Below, in pieces: positions 9,233 to 18,121 of a stretch of 64,000 bases of DNA. The notes under the pieces were generated by a model. It did no database searches. It was not told the DNA's origin and saw nothing but the letters and a program-made list of their open reading frames with translations. A program made the translations under genes and the position numbers. Each line of letters starts with the position of its first letter. Positions within the stretch are counted from its first letter, which is position 1. This stretch comes from Micromonospora musae (GTDB taxonomy: Bacteria; Actinomycetota; Actinomycetes; Mycobacteriales; Micromonosporaceae), in NCBI RefSeq assembly GCF_003626635.1, contig NZ_RAZT01000020.1, forward strand, positions 1 through 64,000, written 5' to 3'.

Positions 9233-10618
9233 ATGAACGCCCCGCCGGCCGGTCCGCTCCCCGCCCCGGGCCGTCTGCCGCGTCGGGTGCACCTCGGCTA
9301 CGCGCTCGGCTCGCTCGCCACCGGCGCCTTCGGCACCGTGCCCGGCCTGCTGCTGCTGCCGTACCTCACCGACACGCTGGGGGTGGCCGCCGGGGTGGCC
9401 GCGCTGCTGGTGCTCGTACCGAAGGCGTGGGACGTGCTGGTCAACCCGGTGGCCGGCCGCATCTCCGACCGCACCGCGTCGCGCTGGGGTCCGCGCCGCC
9501 CCTACCTGCTCTTCGCCGGGCTGGCGCTCGCGCTGCTCTTCGCCGCCATCTTCGCCGCCCCGTTCGGATCGGGGAGCCCGGCCCCGGGGTACGTCGCGGT
9601 CGCCTTCCTCGCCACGGCCACCGCGTTCGCCTTCTTCCAGGTGCCGTACGTGGCGATGCCGGCCGAGCTGACCGAGGAGTACGCCGAGCGCACCCGGCTG
9701 ATGACCTGGCGGATCGCCGTGCTGGCCCTCGCCATCCTGGTCTCCGGGGCGGTCGCCCCGATGGTGGTGAGCGCGGGCGGCGAAGGGCTCGCCGGGCACC
9801 GCTGGATGGGCCTCTTCGTGGCGGCACTGATCGCGTTCGGCGCGGTCGGCGCGTTCGCCGGCACCAGGGCCGGGCCCACCGGGCGGGTACGCGAGAGCGA
9901 GCCCACGCTCCGCGCCCAGCTCGCGGTCGCCGCCCGGAACCGCCCGTTCCGGGCGCTGCTGCTCTGCTTCGTGGTGCAGTCCGCCGGCGTGGCCACCATC
10001 CTGGCCGGGGTCAACTACTTCGCCGACCAGATCCTGCGGGACCCGCGGACCGGAGCGACGCTGCTCTTCGCCTGCTTCGTCGGGCCGGCGCTGCTGGTGA
10101 TGCCGCTCTGGACCCGGATCGGTGCCCGGGTCGGCAAGCTCCGCGCCCTGGTCGCCGCGTCGCTGCTGCTCGCGGTGGGCGTGGCGGCGCTGGTGTCCGC
10201 CCCGCTCCTGCCGGCGGCCGCCATCTACCCGGTGGTCGCACTGGTCGGCGCCGGGTACGCGGGCCAGCAGGTCTTCGCGCTCGCCATGCTGCCCGACTGC
10301 ATCAGCTGGGACGAGGCGCGCACCGGCCGGCGGCAGGCCGGTGTCTTCACCGGGGTGTGGACGGCGGGGGAGACCCTCGGGCTGGCGCTCGGGCCGGGCA
10401 TCTACGGGCTGGTGCTCCAGCTCTCGGGCTACGTCTCCTCCGACACCGGAACGGCCGCGGCGCAGTCCGACCCGGCCCGGTTCGGCATCCTGCTCGGCTT
10501 CACCGTGCTCCCCGCCCTCCTGGTGGCCGCGCCGCTCGCCCTGCTGCGCCGCTACAACCTGCCCACCGCGAACGACGACGCCGACCGACCGGTCGTGGTG
10601 GGCAACGACAGCCGCTGA
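9233..10618 (+). CDS. MFS transporter, GPH (MelB-like) cation symporter family
   Basis: The 461-aa protein has about twelve hydrophobic helices. The N-terminal part (LGYALGSLATGAFGTVPGLLLLPYLTD, then DVLVNPVAGRISDRTASRWGPRRPYLL) carries the conserved segments of glycoside-pentoside-hexuronide:cation symporters, including the Asp and Arg of loop 2-3. It would bring a sugar or related solute across the membrane with a cation; the substrate is not predictable. The gene starts 33 bp after the ATL stop and 25 bp before the PLP-enzyme gene, so co-transcription is likely. Confidence 0.85.
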   Translation: MNAPPAGPLPAPGRLPRRVHLGYALGSLATGAFGTVPGLLLLPYLTDTLGVAAGVAALLVLVPKAWDVLVNPVAGRISDRTASRWGPRRPYLLFAGLALALLFAAIFAAPFGSGSPAPGYVAVAFLATATAFAFFQVPYVAMPAELTEEYAERTRLMTWRIAVLALAILVSGAVAPMVVSAGGEGLAGHRWMGLFVAALIAFGAVGAFAGTRAGPTGRVRESEPTLRAQLAVAARNRPFRALLLCFVVQSAGVATILAGVNYFADQILRDPRTGATLLFACFVGPALLVMPLWTRIGARVGKLRALVAASLLLAVGVAALVSAPLLPAAAIYPVVALVGAGYAGQQVFALAMLPDCISWDEARTGRRQAGVFTGVWTAGETLGLALGPGIYGLVLQLSGYVSSDTGTAAAQSDPARFGILLGFTVLPALLVAAPLALLRRYNLPTANDDADRPVVVGNDSR

Positions 10619-10643
10619 GCCGCACGGAGAGGGCCGAAGACCC

Positions 10644-12128
10644 ATGAACGAGGAGCCGACCGGCGGCTGTGCGCTGCCGCAACAGGGGCTGCCCGCCGAG
10701 CGGGTGCTCGACGAGATCCACCTGCTGCGGGCCCAGGACCGGCCGACGCACGGCGGGCAGCTCTTCGCGTACGTCTACGACCCGGCCGTACCCGGCCTGG
10801 ACGAGCTGGCCGCCACGGCGTACGCGGCGAGCGCGCACGTGAACGGGCTGGACCCGACCGCCTTCCCGTCCCTGCTGGCCATGGAGAACGCCCTGGTCGG
10901 AGCGGCCGCCGAGCTGCTCGGCGGCGGACCCGGCAGCACCGCGCCGGAGGTGGTCGGCAGCGTCACCAGCGGCGGCACCGAGTCGCTGATCCTGGCGGTC
11001 AAGGCGGCCCGGGACGCCCACCCGGAGATCAGCACGCCCCGGCTCGTGGTGCCGGCGAGCGGGCACGCGGCCTTCGCCAAGGCGGCCCACTACCTGCGGG
11101 TGGGGCTCGACGTGGTGCCGGTCGACCCGGGCACGCTGCGCCCCGACCCGGCCGCGACGGCCGCCGCCATCGGGCCGGAGACGGTGCTCGTGGCCTGCTC
11201 CGCCCCGTCGTACGCGCACGGCGTGATCGACCCGGTCGGCGAGATCGCCGCCGCGGCCGCCGCAGCGGGGGTGCGCTGCCACGTGGACGCCTGCTTCGGC
11301 GGCTGGACGCTGCCCTACCTGCGTCGGCTCGGCGTGCCGGTACCTCCGTTCGACTTCGCGGTGCCCGGGGTCACCTCGATCTCGGTCGACCTGCACAAGT
11401 ACGCGTACGCCCCGAAGGGCGTCTCGGTGCTGCTGCACCGTGATCCGGCGCTGCGCGCCCCGCAGTACTTCGCGTACGCCGACTGGCCCGGCTACACGAT
11501 GATCAATCCGACGATCGCCTCGACGCGCTCGGGCGGCCCGATCGCCGCCGCGTACGCCACCCTGCGGCACCTCGGCGACGACGGCTACCTGCGCCTGGCG
11601 GCGGCCACCCGGGACGCCGTGGCCGGGCTGGCCGACGCCGTGCGCCGCGTACCCGGGCTGCGGCTGATGGCCGAGCCGGAGTCGACAGTCGTCTGCTTCA
11701 CCGCCACCGACCCGGAGCTCGACCTGTTCGTGCTGGTCGACGAGCTGACCGCCCGGGGCTGGCACACCCAGCCCCAGCTCTCGTACGCCGGCCTGCCGGC
11801 CAGCGTGCACCTCACGGTGACCGCCGCGGTGGCGACCCGGGTGGGCGAGTTCAGTCCGGCGCTGGCCGAGGCGGCGAAGGCCGTTCGGGCGGCCGGCCCG
11901 GTCGTGCTGCCCGAGCAGTTGCGCACCCTCGCCGGCACGCTCACCCCGGACGCGCTCACCCCCGAACTGGTCGGCGGGCTCGCCGCCGGCCTGGGGCTGG
12001 GCGGGTCCGCCGCCGCCCCGCCCGACCGGATGGCGGTGGTGAACACGCTGCTCGACGCCGCCGCGCCCGCGCTGCGGGAGCGGCTGCTGGTGGAGTTCGT
12101 GGGCCTGCTGCAACGTCCCCACTGGTGA
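10644..12128 (+). CDS. PLP-dependent decarboxylase/lyase (group II decarboxylase or sphingosine-phosphate-lyase-like)
   Basis: The 494-aa product is a fold-type I PLP enzyme. The cofactor lysine is Lys252 in SVDLHKYAYAPKG, and a phosphate-binding SGGTESL segment, an HVDACFGG aspartate segment and the substrate-loop region YTMINPTIASTRSGG are present. These match the glutamate-decarboxylase/sphingosine-1-phosphate-lyase branch. The real substrate is unknown. The ATG at 10644 follows a GGAGAGGG-type ribosome site. It follows the GPH transporter by 25 bp; transport and breakdown of the same compound is possible but unproven. Confidence 0.85.
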   Translation: MNEEPTGGCALPQQGLPAERVLDEIHLLRAQDRPTHGGQLFAYVYDPAVPGLDELAATAYAASAHVNGLDPTAFPSLLAMENALVGAAAELLGGGPGSTAPEVVGSVTSGGTESLILAVKAARDAHPEISTPRLVVPASGHAAFAKAAHYLRVGLDVVPVDPGTLRPDPAATAAAIGPETVLVACSAPSYAHGVIDPVGEIAAAAAAAGVRCHVDACFGGWTLPYLRRLGVPVPPFDFAVPGVTSISVDLHKYAYAPKGVSVLLHRDPALRAPQYFAYADWPGYTMINPTIASTRSGGPIAAAYATLRHLGDDGYLRLAAATRDAVAGLADAVRRVPGLRLMAEPESTVVCFTATDPELDLFVLVDELTARGWHTQPQLSYAGLPASVHLTVTAAVATRVGEFSPALAEAAKAVRAAGPVVLPEQLRTLAGTLTPDALTPELVGGLAAGLGLGGSAAAPPDRMAVVNTLLDAAAPALRERLLVEFVGLLQRPHW

Positions 12129-12138
12129 GCCGCCCGAC

Positions 12139-12167
12139 GCGGCAGCCCGGGTTCTCCGGGCCGCCGC
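12139..12167. terminator. Hairpin between convergent genes
   Basis: GCGGCAGCCCGG and CCGGGCCGCCGC pair at 11 of 12 positions around a 5-base loop, directly after the PLP-enzyme stop and before the end of the convergent membrane-protein gene. There is no T-run, as is common for actinobacterial terminators. Confidence 0.55.
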
Positions 12168-12190
12168 GCCGTGCGGGGGTTGTCGTGCTG

Positions 12191-13390
12191 CTAGCCGGCC
12201 GTGCGGAGCTCGACGCGGTTGTCGCTCCGCTTCAGGTCGTCCCAGTACCGGTCCTGCGCGTCGAAGTGGACCACGTGCACGACCGGTCGCAGGTCGTCGT
12301 CGCCGGGCGGGTCGACCAGGAACCGGAACGTGTACGTCTTCCGCCCGCCCGCCGGCAGCGGATCCAGCAGGCAAGCGGCGACCGGCCCCGCGTCGGCCGT
12401 CCGGCACCGGTCGAGGTCCGTTCCGTCGGGCTCGCCGATGCTGGTCAGCGTGTCGAAGCCCAGCCGGGGAACGTCCACAGGTCCCCGGTTGACGACAGTG
12501 ACCGTCACCGTGCCGGTGCGTCGGCCCTGCCCGTCCGGCGGCCCGAGGGCCAGCTCACCGGCGGTCAGGGTGAGGTCGGTCAGCCGGGGATCTACTCCGA
12601 ACTTCGTCGGCCCGGCCGTCTGGTCGAACCGGTCACCGGTCCACGCGTACGTCCGCCACTGCCCCTGCGGCCACCACGACGGCAGGCCGCAGCAGGGCTG
12701 TACGTCGGCGACGTGGACCCGGACCTTCCCGTCGTCCTGCACGGAGAAGTCGGCGATGTCGTCCATCCCCTCGGCGGCGCCGACCACCCGGCCCATGGTG
12801 ACGATCCGGCCGGCGGCGTCGCGATCGAAGGCCACCACCTGTTTCCCGAGGGTCTCACCGTTGGCCCGGCAGCCGAGCAGGGCCACCGTCTCGACCGCAC
12901 CGTCGCCGTCCAGGTCGCCGTGGCCCGGATCGCCGAGGAGGGCCGGCACCGAATCCACGTTCGGCCCCGGACGGAGCCGCACGTCCTCGGTGCCGCAGCT
13001 CGGCGGGGAGTGCAGGTACTCCGGCCAGGCGGGCAGGTCGACGCGGGCGGCGAGGAGCTGGGACCGGCTGATCCGACCGTCCGGCGCCGCGGCGGTGGGG
13101 CTCACCGAGCTCGGGGTTGGCGTCGGGGGCACGGTCGACGACGGGCTCGGCTCGCCGGTCTGCGCCGGGCCGGGCGGCGGGGCGGAGCCCCGGTCCCGGG
13201 TCGTGTTCGCCGCCACCGGGATCGTGACCGCGAGCACCGCGACGGCGGCAGTCAGCACCGCTACCCGCTGGCGACGTCGCCGTACCGTCCGTCGCACCTC
13301 GGTGGGGCCGGCCGGCTGCACCGCCGGGGCGTACGCCTCGCGGAAAGCGGAGAACTCGCCGCTCACCAGAATGTCATCGAACTCAGGCAT
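12191..13390 (-). CDS. Membrane-anchored protein encoded with ECF sigma factor
   Basis: The 399-aa product has about 40 cytoplasmic residues rich in Arg, one transmembrane helix (RVAVLTAAVAVLAVTIPVAA), a Pro/Ser/Thr linker and a large extracytoplasmic part. The latter contains an integrin-like calcium-loop motif (DLDGDGAVETVAL) as in FG-GAP/VCBS repeats. Its start overlaps the sigma-factor stop by 8 bp, so the two are translationally coupled. By position it could be the sigma factor's regulator, but the short N-terminus lacks the HxxxCxxC zinc anti-sigma motif, so this is inference only. Confidence 0.8.
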   Translation of the reverse strand: MPEFDDILVSGEFSAFREAYAPAVQPAGPTEVRRTVRRRRQRVAVLTAAVAVLAVTIPVAANTTRDRGSAPPPGPAQTGEPSPSSTVPPTPTPSSVSPTAAAPDGRISRSQLLAARVDLPAWPEYLHSPPSCGTEDVRLRPGPNVDSVPALLGDPGHGDLDGDGAVETVALLGCRANGETLGKQVVAFDRDAAGRIVTMGRVVGAAEGMDDIADFSVQDDGKVRVHVADVQPCCGLPSWWPQGQWRTYAWTGDRFDQTAGPTKFGVDPRLTDLTLTAGELALGPPDGQGRRTGTVTVTVVNRGPVDVPRLGFDTLTSIGEPDGTDLDRCRTADAGPVAACLLDPLPAGGRKTYTFRFLVDPPGDDDLRPVVHVVHFDAQDRYWDDLKRSDNRVELRTAG

Positions 13391-13952
13391 GACCGTTCCC
13401 CCCGTTCTCGCCGGCGAGCTGAACCGCCAGCGCCGTCCGGCCCCGGTGCAACCAGGACTTGACCGTGCCCTCCGGCACCCCCTCCTGCTCCGCGATCTGA
13501 CCGACGGACAGATCCGCGAGGTAGTGCAGCACCACCGCGCGACGCTGGTTGGCCGGCAGCTGCGCCAGGGCGGCGGTCAGCGCCACCCGCTCCGGGCCGG
13601 GACCCGGCATGTGCTCCTCACGCTGCCGGCGCAGCCAGGACTGCGCGGTACGCAGCCGCCGCCAGCGGCTGGTGGCGAGGTTCCAGGCGACCCGCCGTAC
13701 CCATGCCACCGGATCGTCGTAGCGCGACACCCGGGACCACCGGGCGAAGGCCCGGCAGAACGCCTCCTGCACCAGGTCCTGCGCCTGCGGCAGATCCCCG
13801 CAGTACGCCGCGAGCTGGAGCGTCAGCGACCGGAAGTGCGCATGGTAGAGGCCGTCGAAGTCGATTCCCTCGGCCTGCTCACGTGGCTGCGGGCGCTCCG
13901 CTGCCACCCCGGGTGGCGGCTCGCCCCGCCGTGGCTCCCTCGTCACCGTCAT
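13383..13952 (-). CDS. SigE-family (SigE70-type) ECF RNA polymerase sigma factor
   Basis: The 189-aa protein has sigma region 2 (FDGLYHAHFRSLTLQLAAY, then DLVQEAFCRAFARW and WVRRVAWNLA) and region 4 (LPANQRRAVVLHYLADLSVGQIAEQ, helix-turn-helix ending VKSWLHRGR). It would direct RNA polymerase to a small regulon in response to an unknown signal. It is the first gene of a two-gene unit with the overlapping membrane protein. The promoter lies in the 136 bp shared with divergent nuoB. Confidence 0.93.
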   Translation of the reverse strand: MTVTREPRRGEPPPGVAAERPQPREQAEGIDFDGLYHAHFRSLTLQLAAYCGDLPQAQDLVQEAFCRAFARWSRVSRYDDPVAWVRRVAWNLATSRWRRLRTAQSWLRRQREEHMPGPGPERVALTAALAQLPANQRRAVVLHYLADLSVGQIAEQEGVPEGTVKSWLHRGRTALAVQLAGENGGNGHA

Positions 13953-14088
13953 CTGGTCCTCCCCGTGCGTGCCGCGTCCGTGCGGCCGATGCCGATCACA
14001 CGCCTCGATGCCGGCCCCGGTTGCACGGGTCTCCGCCGCCGCCGCTGTGGTTGACTGTCAGATCGGAGACAGGGGAGGGAGGCCCGAG

Positions 14089-14670
14089 GTGCAGGTACCG
14101 GCAGTGCTCGGCGAGCCGATCCGGTTCGTGCTGAACTGGGGTCGCCGCTACTCGCTCTGGGTCTTCAACTTCGGCCTGGCCTGCTGCGCGATCGAGTTCA
14201 TCGCGACGAGCATGAGCCGGCACGACTTCATGCGGCTCGGGGTGATCCCGTTCGCGCACGGCCCCCGCCAGGCCGACCTCATGGTGGTCTCCGGCACGGT
14301 GACCGACAAGATGGCCCCGGCCATCAAGCGGCTCTACGACCAGATGCCCGAGCCGAAGTACGTCATCTCGTTCGGCGCCTGCTCCAACTGCGGCGGCCCC
14401 TACTGGGACTCGTACTCGGTGACCAAGGGGGTCGACCAGCTCATCCCGGTCGACGTCTACGTGCCCGGCTGCCCGCCCCGGCCGGAGGCGCTGCTGCACG
14501 GCATCCTCCGCCTCCAGGAGAAGATCGCCGCCGAGCAGTCCGGCCCCGGCGGGGTGTCCCGTCCCGACCTGCTCGCCGCTCCCGTCGACGCGCCGCCGAG
14601 CGACGGTGCGCTTCCGCGGTCGGTCGCGTCGCTCACCGCCCCGCCGGTACGCCCGCCCTCGGCCGGCTGA
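14089..14670 (+). CDS. nuoB: NADH-quinone oxidoreductase subunit B-like (second nuo cluster)
   Basis: NuoB carries the N2 iron-sulfur cluster next to the quinone site of complex I. The 193-aa product has all expected cysteines: Cys32-Cys33 in GLACCAIEF, Cys98 in FGACSNCGG and Cys128 in VPGCPPRPEA. The C-terminus beyond about residue 150 is a Pro/Ala-rich tail not needed by the family. The GTG at 14089 is preceded by AGGGGAGGGAGG, which decides against the longer upstream frame. No nuoA lies in front of it; the neighbour upstream is the divergent sigma factor. Confidence 0.92.
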   Translation: MQVPAVLGEPIRFVLNWGRRYSLWVFNFGLACCAIEFIATSMSRHDFMRLGVIPFAHGPRQADLMVVSGTVTDKMAPAIKRLYDQMPEPKYVISFGACSNCGGPYWDSYSVTKGVDQLIPVDVYVPGCPPRPEALLHGILRLQEKIAAEQSGPGGVSRPDLLAAPVDAPPSDGALPRSVASLTAPPVRPPSAG

Positions 14671-14817
14671 CCCCCGACCGCCCGCGCACCTCTCGTCCGG
14701 CCGGCGAGCCCGTCCCCGGTCCCGGCCCGCCCGTGCCGGTGTCTGTACCGCCACCAGCGCCAAAAGGTCCGCCCCGGCGGCGAGCAGCAGTTGGCGGACG
14801 GGGGCTAGCCTCCGCAC

Positions 14818-16134
14818 ATGAGCAGCTCAGGGCCGCGCCGCGCCGCCCACATCGTCGACGTGTTGATCGCGGAGTTCGGGGAGTCGATGACGCTCGACCC
14901 CGCCGCCTTCCGCCGCAAGTTCCGCAAGATGGCCGCCTCCCCGTTCGCCTTCTACCGGGGCAGCGCCGCGCTCTTCTACGCCGACCAGCGCGGCGACTTC
15001 GCCGACGACCGGTTCCTCGACGAGCGCACCAGCCGGGTGTGGATCCACGGTGACCTGCACGCCGAGAACTTCGGCACCTACATGAACGCCTCGGGACAGC
15101 TGGTGTTCAACGTCAACGACTTCGACGAGGCGTACGTCGGGCCGTTCACCTGGGACCTGAAGCGCTTCGGGGCGAGCGTGGCGCTGCTCGGCTACGCCAA
15201 GGCGCTCTCCGACCAGGTGATCACCGAGCTGGTCACCAGCTTCGCCCACTCGTACCTGACCGAGCTGCGGGCGATCGCCGCGGGCGGCGACGACGCCATC
15301 GGCTCGATCACGCTCGACAACGCCGACGGGGTGCTGCGCCGGGTGCTCCAGCAGGCCCGGCTCTCCACCCGCGTCGACCTGCTCGCCGCGCAGACCACCA
15401 TCGACAACTACGAGCGGCGCTTCTCCCTCGGCGACGGTGTGTACGAGGTCGACGACGAGACGCGCGGGCTGGTCACCGCCGCCTTCACGGCGTACCTCGG
15501 CACGCTGCCCGTCTCCTCGTCCCGGCTGCGTCCGGTCGAGACCCGGATCAAGGACGTGGTGCTGCGCAAGGGGGTGGGCATCGGCTCGGCCGGACTGCCG
15601 TCGTACAACCTCCTGCTGGAGGGGCACACGCAGGCGCTGGAGAACGACGTCGTCATCTACATGAAGCAGGCCCAGGTGCCCGCGGTGGCGCGGCACATCC
15701 CCGACGAGTCGATCCGCGCCTACTTCCAGCACCAGGGGCACCGGACGGCCGAGTCGCAGCGGGCGTTGCAGGCGCACGCCGACCCGTGGCTGGGCTTCAC
15801 CGAGCTGGGCGGGGTCGGCCAACTGGTCGCCGAGGTCTCGCCGTACGCCGCCGACCTGGACTGGGCGGACGTCAACGAGCCGGAGGAGCTGGCCGGGGTG
15901 CTGGCCGACCTGGGCCGGGCGGTGGCCCGGATGCACTCGGTGGCCGACGACGAGTCCAGCCACGACCTGGTCGACTACTCCACCGAGGAGGCGATCACCG
16001 CGACGGTGGAGCGGGACGAGCCGGGCTTCGTGCGCCACCTGGTGGAGTTCGCCCACGAGTACGGGCTGCGCGCCCGGGAGGACCACCAGCTCTTCGTGGA
16101 CGTGTTCCGCAACGGCCGGCTGCCCGGCATCTGA
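14818..16134 (+). CDS. DUF2252 domain-containing protein
   Basis: The 438-aa product matches the DUF2252 family: FRKMAASPFAFYRGSAALFY, then WIHGDLHAENFGTY with VFNVNDFDEAYVGPFTWDLKRF. These blocks (HGDxHxxNFG and NDFDE) resemble the catalytic loop and metal-binding Asp of aminoglycoside-phosphotransferase/kinase-fold enzymes. The biochemical function is not established. It sits inside the dispersed nuo cluster but shows no sequence link to complex I. ATG at 14818; the next gene is convergent. Confidence 0.85.
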   Translation: MSSSGPRRAAHIVDVLIAEFGESMTLDPAAFRRKFRKMAASPFAFYRGSAALFYADQRGDFADDRFLDERTSRVWIHGDLHAENFGTYMNASGQLVFNVNDFDEAYVGPFTWDLKRFGASVALLGYAKALSDQVITELVTSFAHSYLTELRAIAAGGDDAIGSITLDNADGVLRRVLQQARLSTRVDLLAAQTTIDNYERRFSLGDGVYEVDDETRGLVTAAFTAYLGTLPVSSSRLRPVETRIKDVVLRKGVGIGSAGLPSYNLLLEGHTQALENDVVIYMKQAQVPAVARHIPDESIRAYFQHQGHRTAESQRALQAHADPWLGFTELGGVGQLVAEVSPYAADLDWADVNEPEELAGVLADLGRAVARMHSVADDESSHDLVDYSTEEAITATVERDEPGFVRHLVEFAHEYGLRAREDHQLFVDVFRNGRLPGI

Positions 16135-16165
16135 GCCGCCGGGCGGGGACCGCCGGGGCGTGCGG

Positions 16166-17221
16166 TCAGACGGCGAACTCCAGCACCACCTTGATGTCGT
16201 CCGGCCCGCTCGTGTACGCGTCGGCGTAATCCGACACCGCCACCCGCCGGCTGATCAGCGAGCTGAGCCAGAGCGGGTCGGCCCGGTGCAGCGCCTCCGC
16301 GGCCAGCTCCCAGTGTCGCCGGTTGGCGTTCACCGAGCCGAAGACCACGTTGTTCTCCAGCACCAGCTCGCGGTTGAGCGCGCCCGCGTCGAAGTCGATG
16401 GTCCGCCCGCCGCTGGAGACTCCGGCCAGGCAGACGATGCCGTTCGGCGCCGCCTTGCACATCACGTCGAGCACCACCCGGGGCGCTCCGGTGCACTCCA
16501 GCACGACGTCCGGCTCGAAGTCCAGCTCGTTGACGTGCACCGAGTGGTAGGTCGCGCCCAACGCGTTCACCAGTTCCGGCTTCGGGCCGCTGGTGGCGAG
16601 GTCGAGCACGTGCACGGAGAACCCGCGCTGGGCGGCGAGCAGGGCGGCGAGCAGGCCGATCGGGCCGGCCCCGGTGACCAGCACGACCCGCGGCTGCCAC
16701 ACCGCCCGCTGCCCGATGCGTTCGATGTGGTCCCACGCCTTCGCGACGATGCTTGTCGGTTCGAGCAGCATGCCGACCTGGCCGAGCGACCGGTCCAGCG
16801 GGACGGCGTACGGGGGCTGGATCCGCCAGCGTTCCCGGGCGAACCCGGGCAGCGCCTTGATGCCGTGCTCGGTGTAGCGGCCGTTGCGGCACATGTCCCA
16901 CTCGCCGACCGCGCAGTTCGGGCAGGGCACCGGATCCGGGTGCCGGACGACCCCCGCCACCAGGTCGCCGGGTTGGAGGGTGCCGGTCGGGTCCTCGAGG
17001 ACCCGACCCAGCGACTCGTGCCCGAGCACCAGGTGCCGCTCGCCCGGCGGCGCCTCGCCGTACTCCCCGGCGACGATCTCGTGATCGGTGCCGCAGACCC
17101 CGATGGCCAGGGACTCGACCAGGATCGGGCCCTCCTCGGTGGCCGGTTCCGGGTAGTCCTCGACCAGCTTCAGGGAGTCGGCGGTCCCGGGGGTCACAGT
17201 CACTGCGCGCACGACTCCCAT
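16166..17221 (-). CDS. Zinc-dependent glucose 1-dehydrogenase-like alcohol dehydrogenase
   Basis: The 351-aa product is a medium-chain dehydrogenase with an N-terminal zinc-binding catalytic domain (VCGTDHEIVAGEYG, HLVLGHESLG, and a structural zinc segment CPNCAVGEWDMC) and a Rossmann domain (VLVTGAGPIGLLAALLA). The order, the short VFGSVNANRRHWELA segment and the substrate-domain sequence resemble archaeal-type glucose dehydrogenases, which oxidise glucose with NAD(P). I chose the ATG at 17221 (MGVVRAVTVTPG) because the upstream extension overlaps nuoC on the other strand and has no family similarity. Confidence 0.82.
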   Translation of the reverse strand: MGVVRAVTVTPGTADSLKLVEDYPEPATEEGPILVESLAIGVCGTDHEIVAGEYGEAPPGERHLVLGHESLGRVLEDPTGTLQPGDLVAGVVRHPDPVPCPNCAVGEWDMCRNGRYTEHGIKALPGFARERWRIQPPYAVPLDRSLGQVGMLLEPTSIVAKAWDHIERIGQRAVWQPRVVLVTGAGPIGLLAALLAAQRGFSVHVLDLATSGPKPELVNALGATYHSVHVNELDFEPDVVLECTGAPRVVLDVMCKAAPNGIVCLAGVSSGGRTIDFDAGALNRELVLENNVVFGSVNANRRHWELAAEALHRADPLWLSSLISRRVAVSDYADAYTSGPDDIKVVLEFAV

Positions 17222-17362
17222 CCTCGCCTCTCTGCCGGCCTCCCGACGGGCAAAGCGCAAGATGAGTCCCGTGCCGACCGGTCCCGGCGGTCCGGTCCGA
17301 CCACGGTCAGCGCGAGCCGCTCGGCCGGGCGAGCCCGCCGAGACAGGCCCTAGGATCAGCGC

Positions 17363-18121
17363 ATGACTCCGGAAGAGGTCGGCAGCCGGATGGCTGAGCT
17401 GCTCGCGCCGGCCGAACCCACCCCGTCGGTCTCCGGTGGCGGCCGGCACGCCCGCGCCACGGTGGACGTGCCGGCGGCGAGCTGGCGTGACGCCGTCCGG
17501 GCGGCCCGCGACGACGCGGAACTGAACTGCGACTTCTTCGACTGGCTCTCGGCCGTGGACGAGCTCGCCGACGGGTTCGACGTGGTCGCCCACCTCTGGT
17601 CGACCCGCCGCCGGCACGGCCTGCTGCTGCGCACCCGGGTGCCGCGCGAGGCGTCCACGGTCGCCTCGGTGGTCGACCTCTATCCCGGGGCCGACTGGCA
17701 CGAGCGTGAGACGCACGAGATGTTCGGCATCGACTTCGCCGGCCACGCCGGTCTGCGTCCGCTGCTGCTGCCGCCCGAGTTCGAGGGACATCCGCTGCGC
17801 AAGGAGTTCGTGCTGGCCTCCCGGGTGGCCAAGCCCTGGCCGGGCGCGAAGGAGCCGGGCGAGTCCGAGGCGGGCGGTGGACGTCGGCCGATCCGCCCGC
17901 CGGGCGTGCCCGCGCCGGGGGAGTGGGGCACCACGCCCACCCCGGCCGGCGCCGGTGGCGCGGGGGAGCGGCCGCGGGGCGGCACACCGGCCCGCCCGGC
18001 CGGTGACCGGCCCGCCCGGCCGGCGCCGGGAGCCCGCCCCGGGCGTACGGACCGACCGGCGCGCCCGGCCCCGTCGACCGACGCGGCCGACCGCACCGAA
18101 GTCGACGGGGACGGGTCCTGA
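17363..18121 (+). CDS. nuoC: NADH-quinone oxidoreductase subunit C-like
   Basis: The 252-aa protein carries the NuoC (30-kDa subunit) signature HERETHEMFGIDFAGH at residues 113-128, near the end of the conserved domain. The last 85 residues are a low-complexity Pro/Arg/Gly tail, absent from typical NuoC. The next gene is nuoH, joined by a one-base stop/start overlap (TGATG), so nuoD, normally between or fused to nuoC, is missing here. It would form part of the peripheral arm of a second, incomplete complex I. Confidence 0.88.
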   Translation: MTPEEVGSRMAELLAPAEPTPSVSGGGRHARATVDVPAASWRDAVRAARDDAELNCDFFDWLSAVDELADGFDVVAHLWSTRRRHGLLLRTRVPREASTVASVVDLYPGADWHERETHEMFGIDFAGHAGLRPLLLPPEFEGHPLRKEFVLASRVAKPWPGAKEPGESEAGGGRRPIRPPGVPAPGEWGTTPTPAGAGGAGERPRGGTPARPAGDRPARPAPGARPGRTDRPARPAPSTDAADRTEVDGDGS

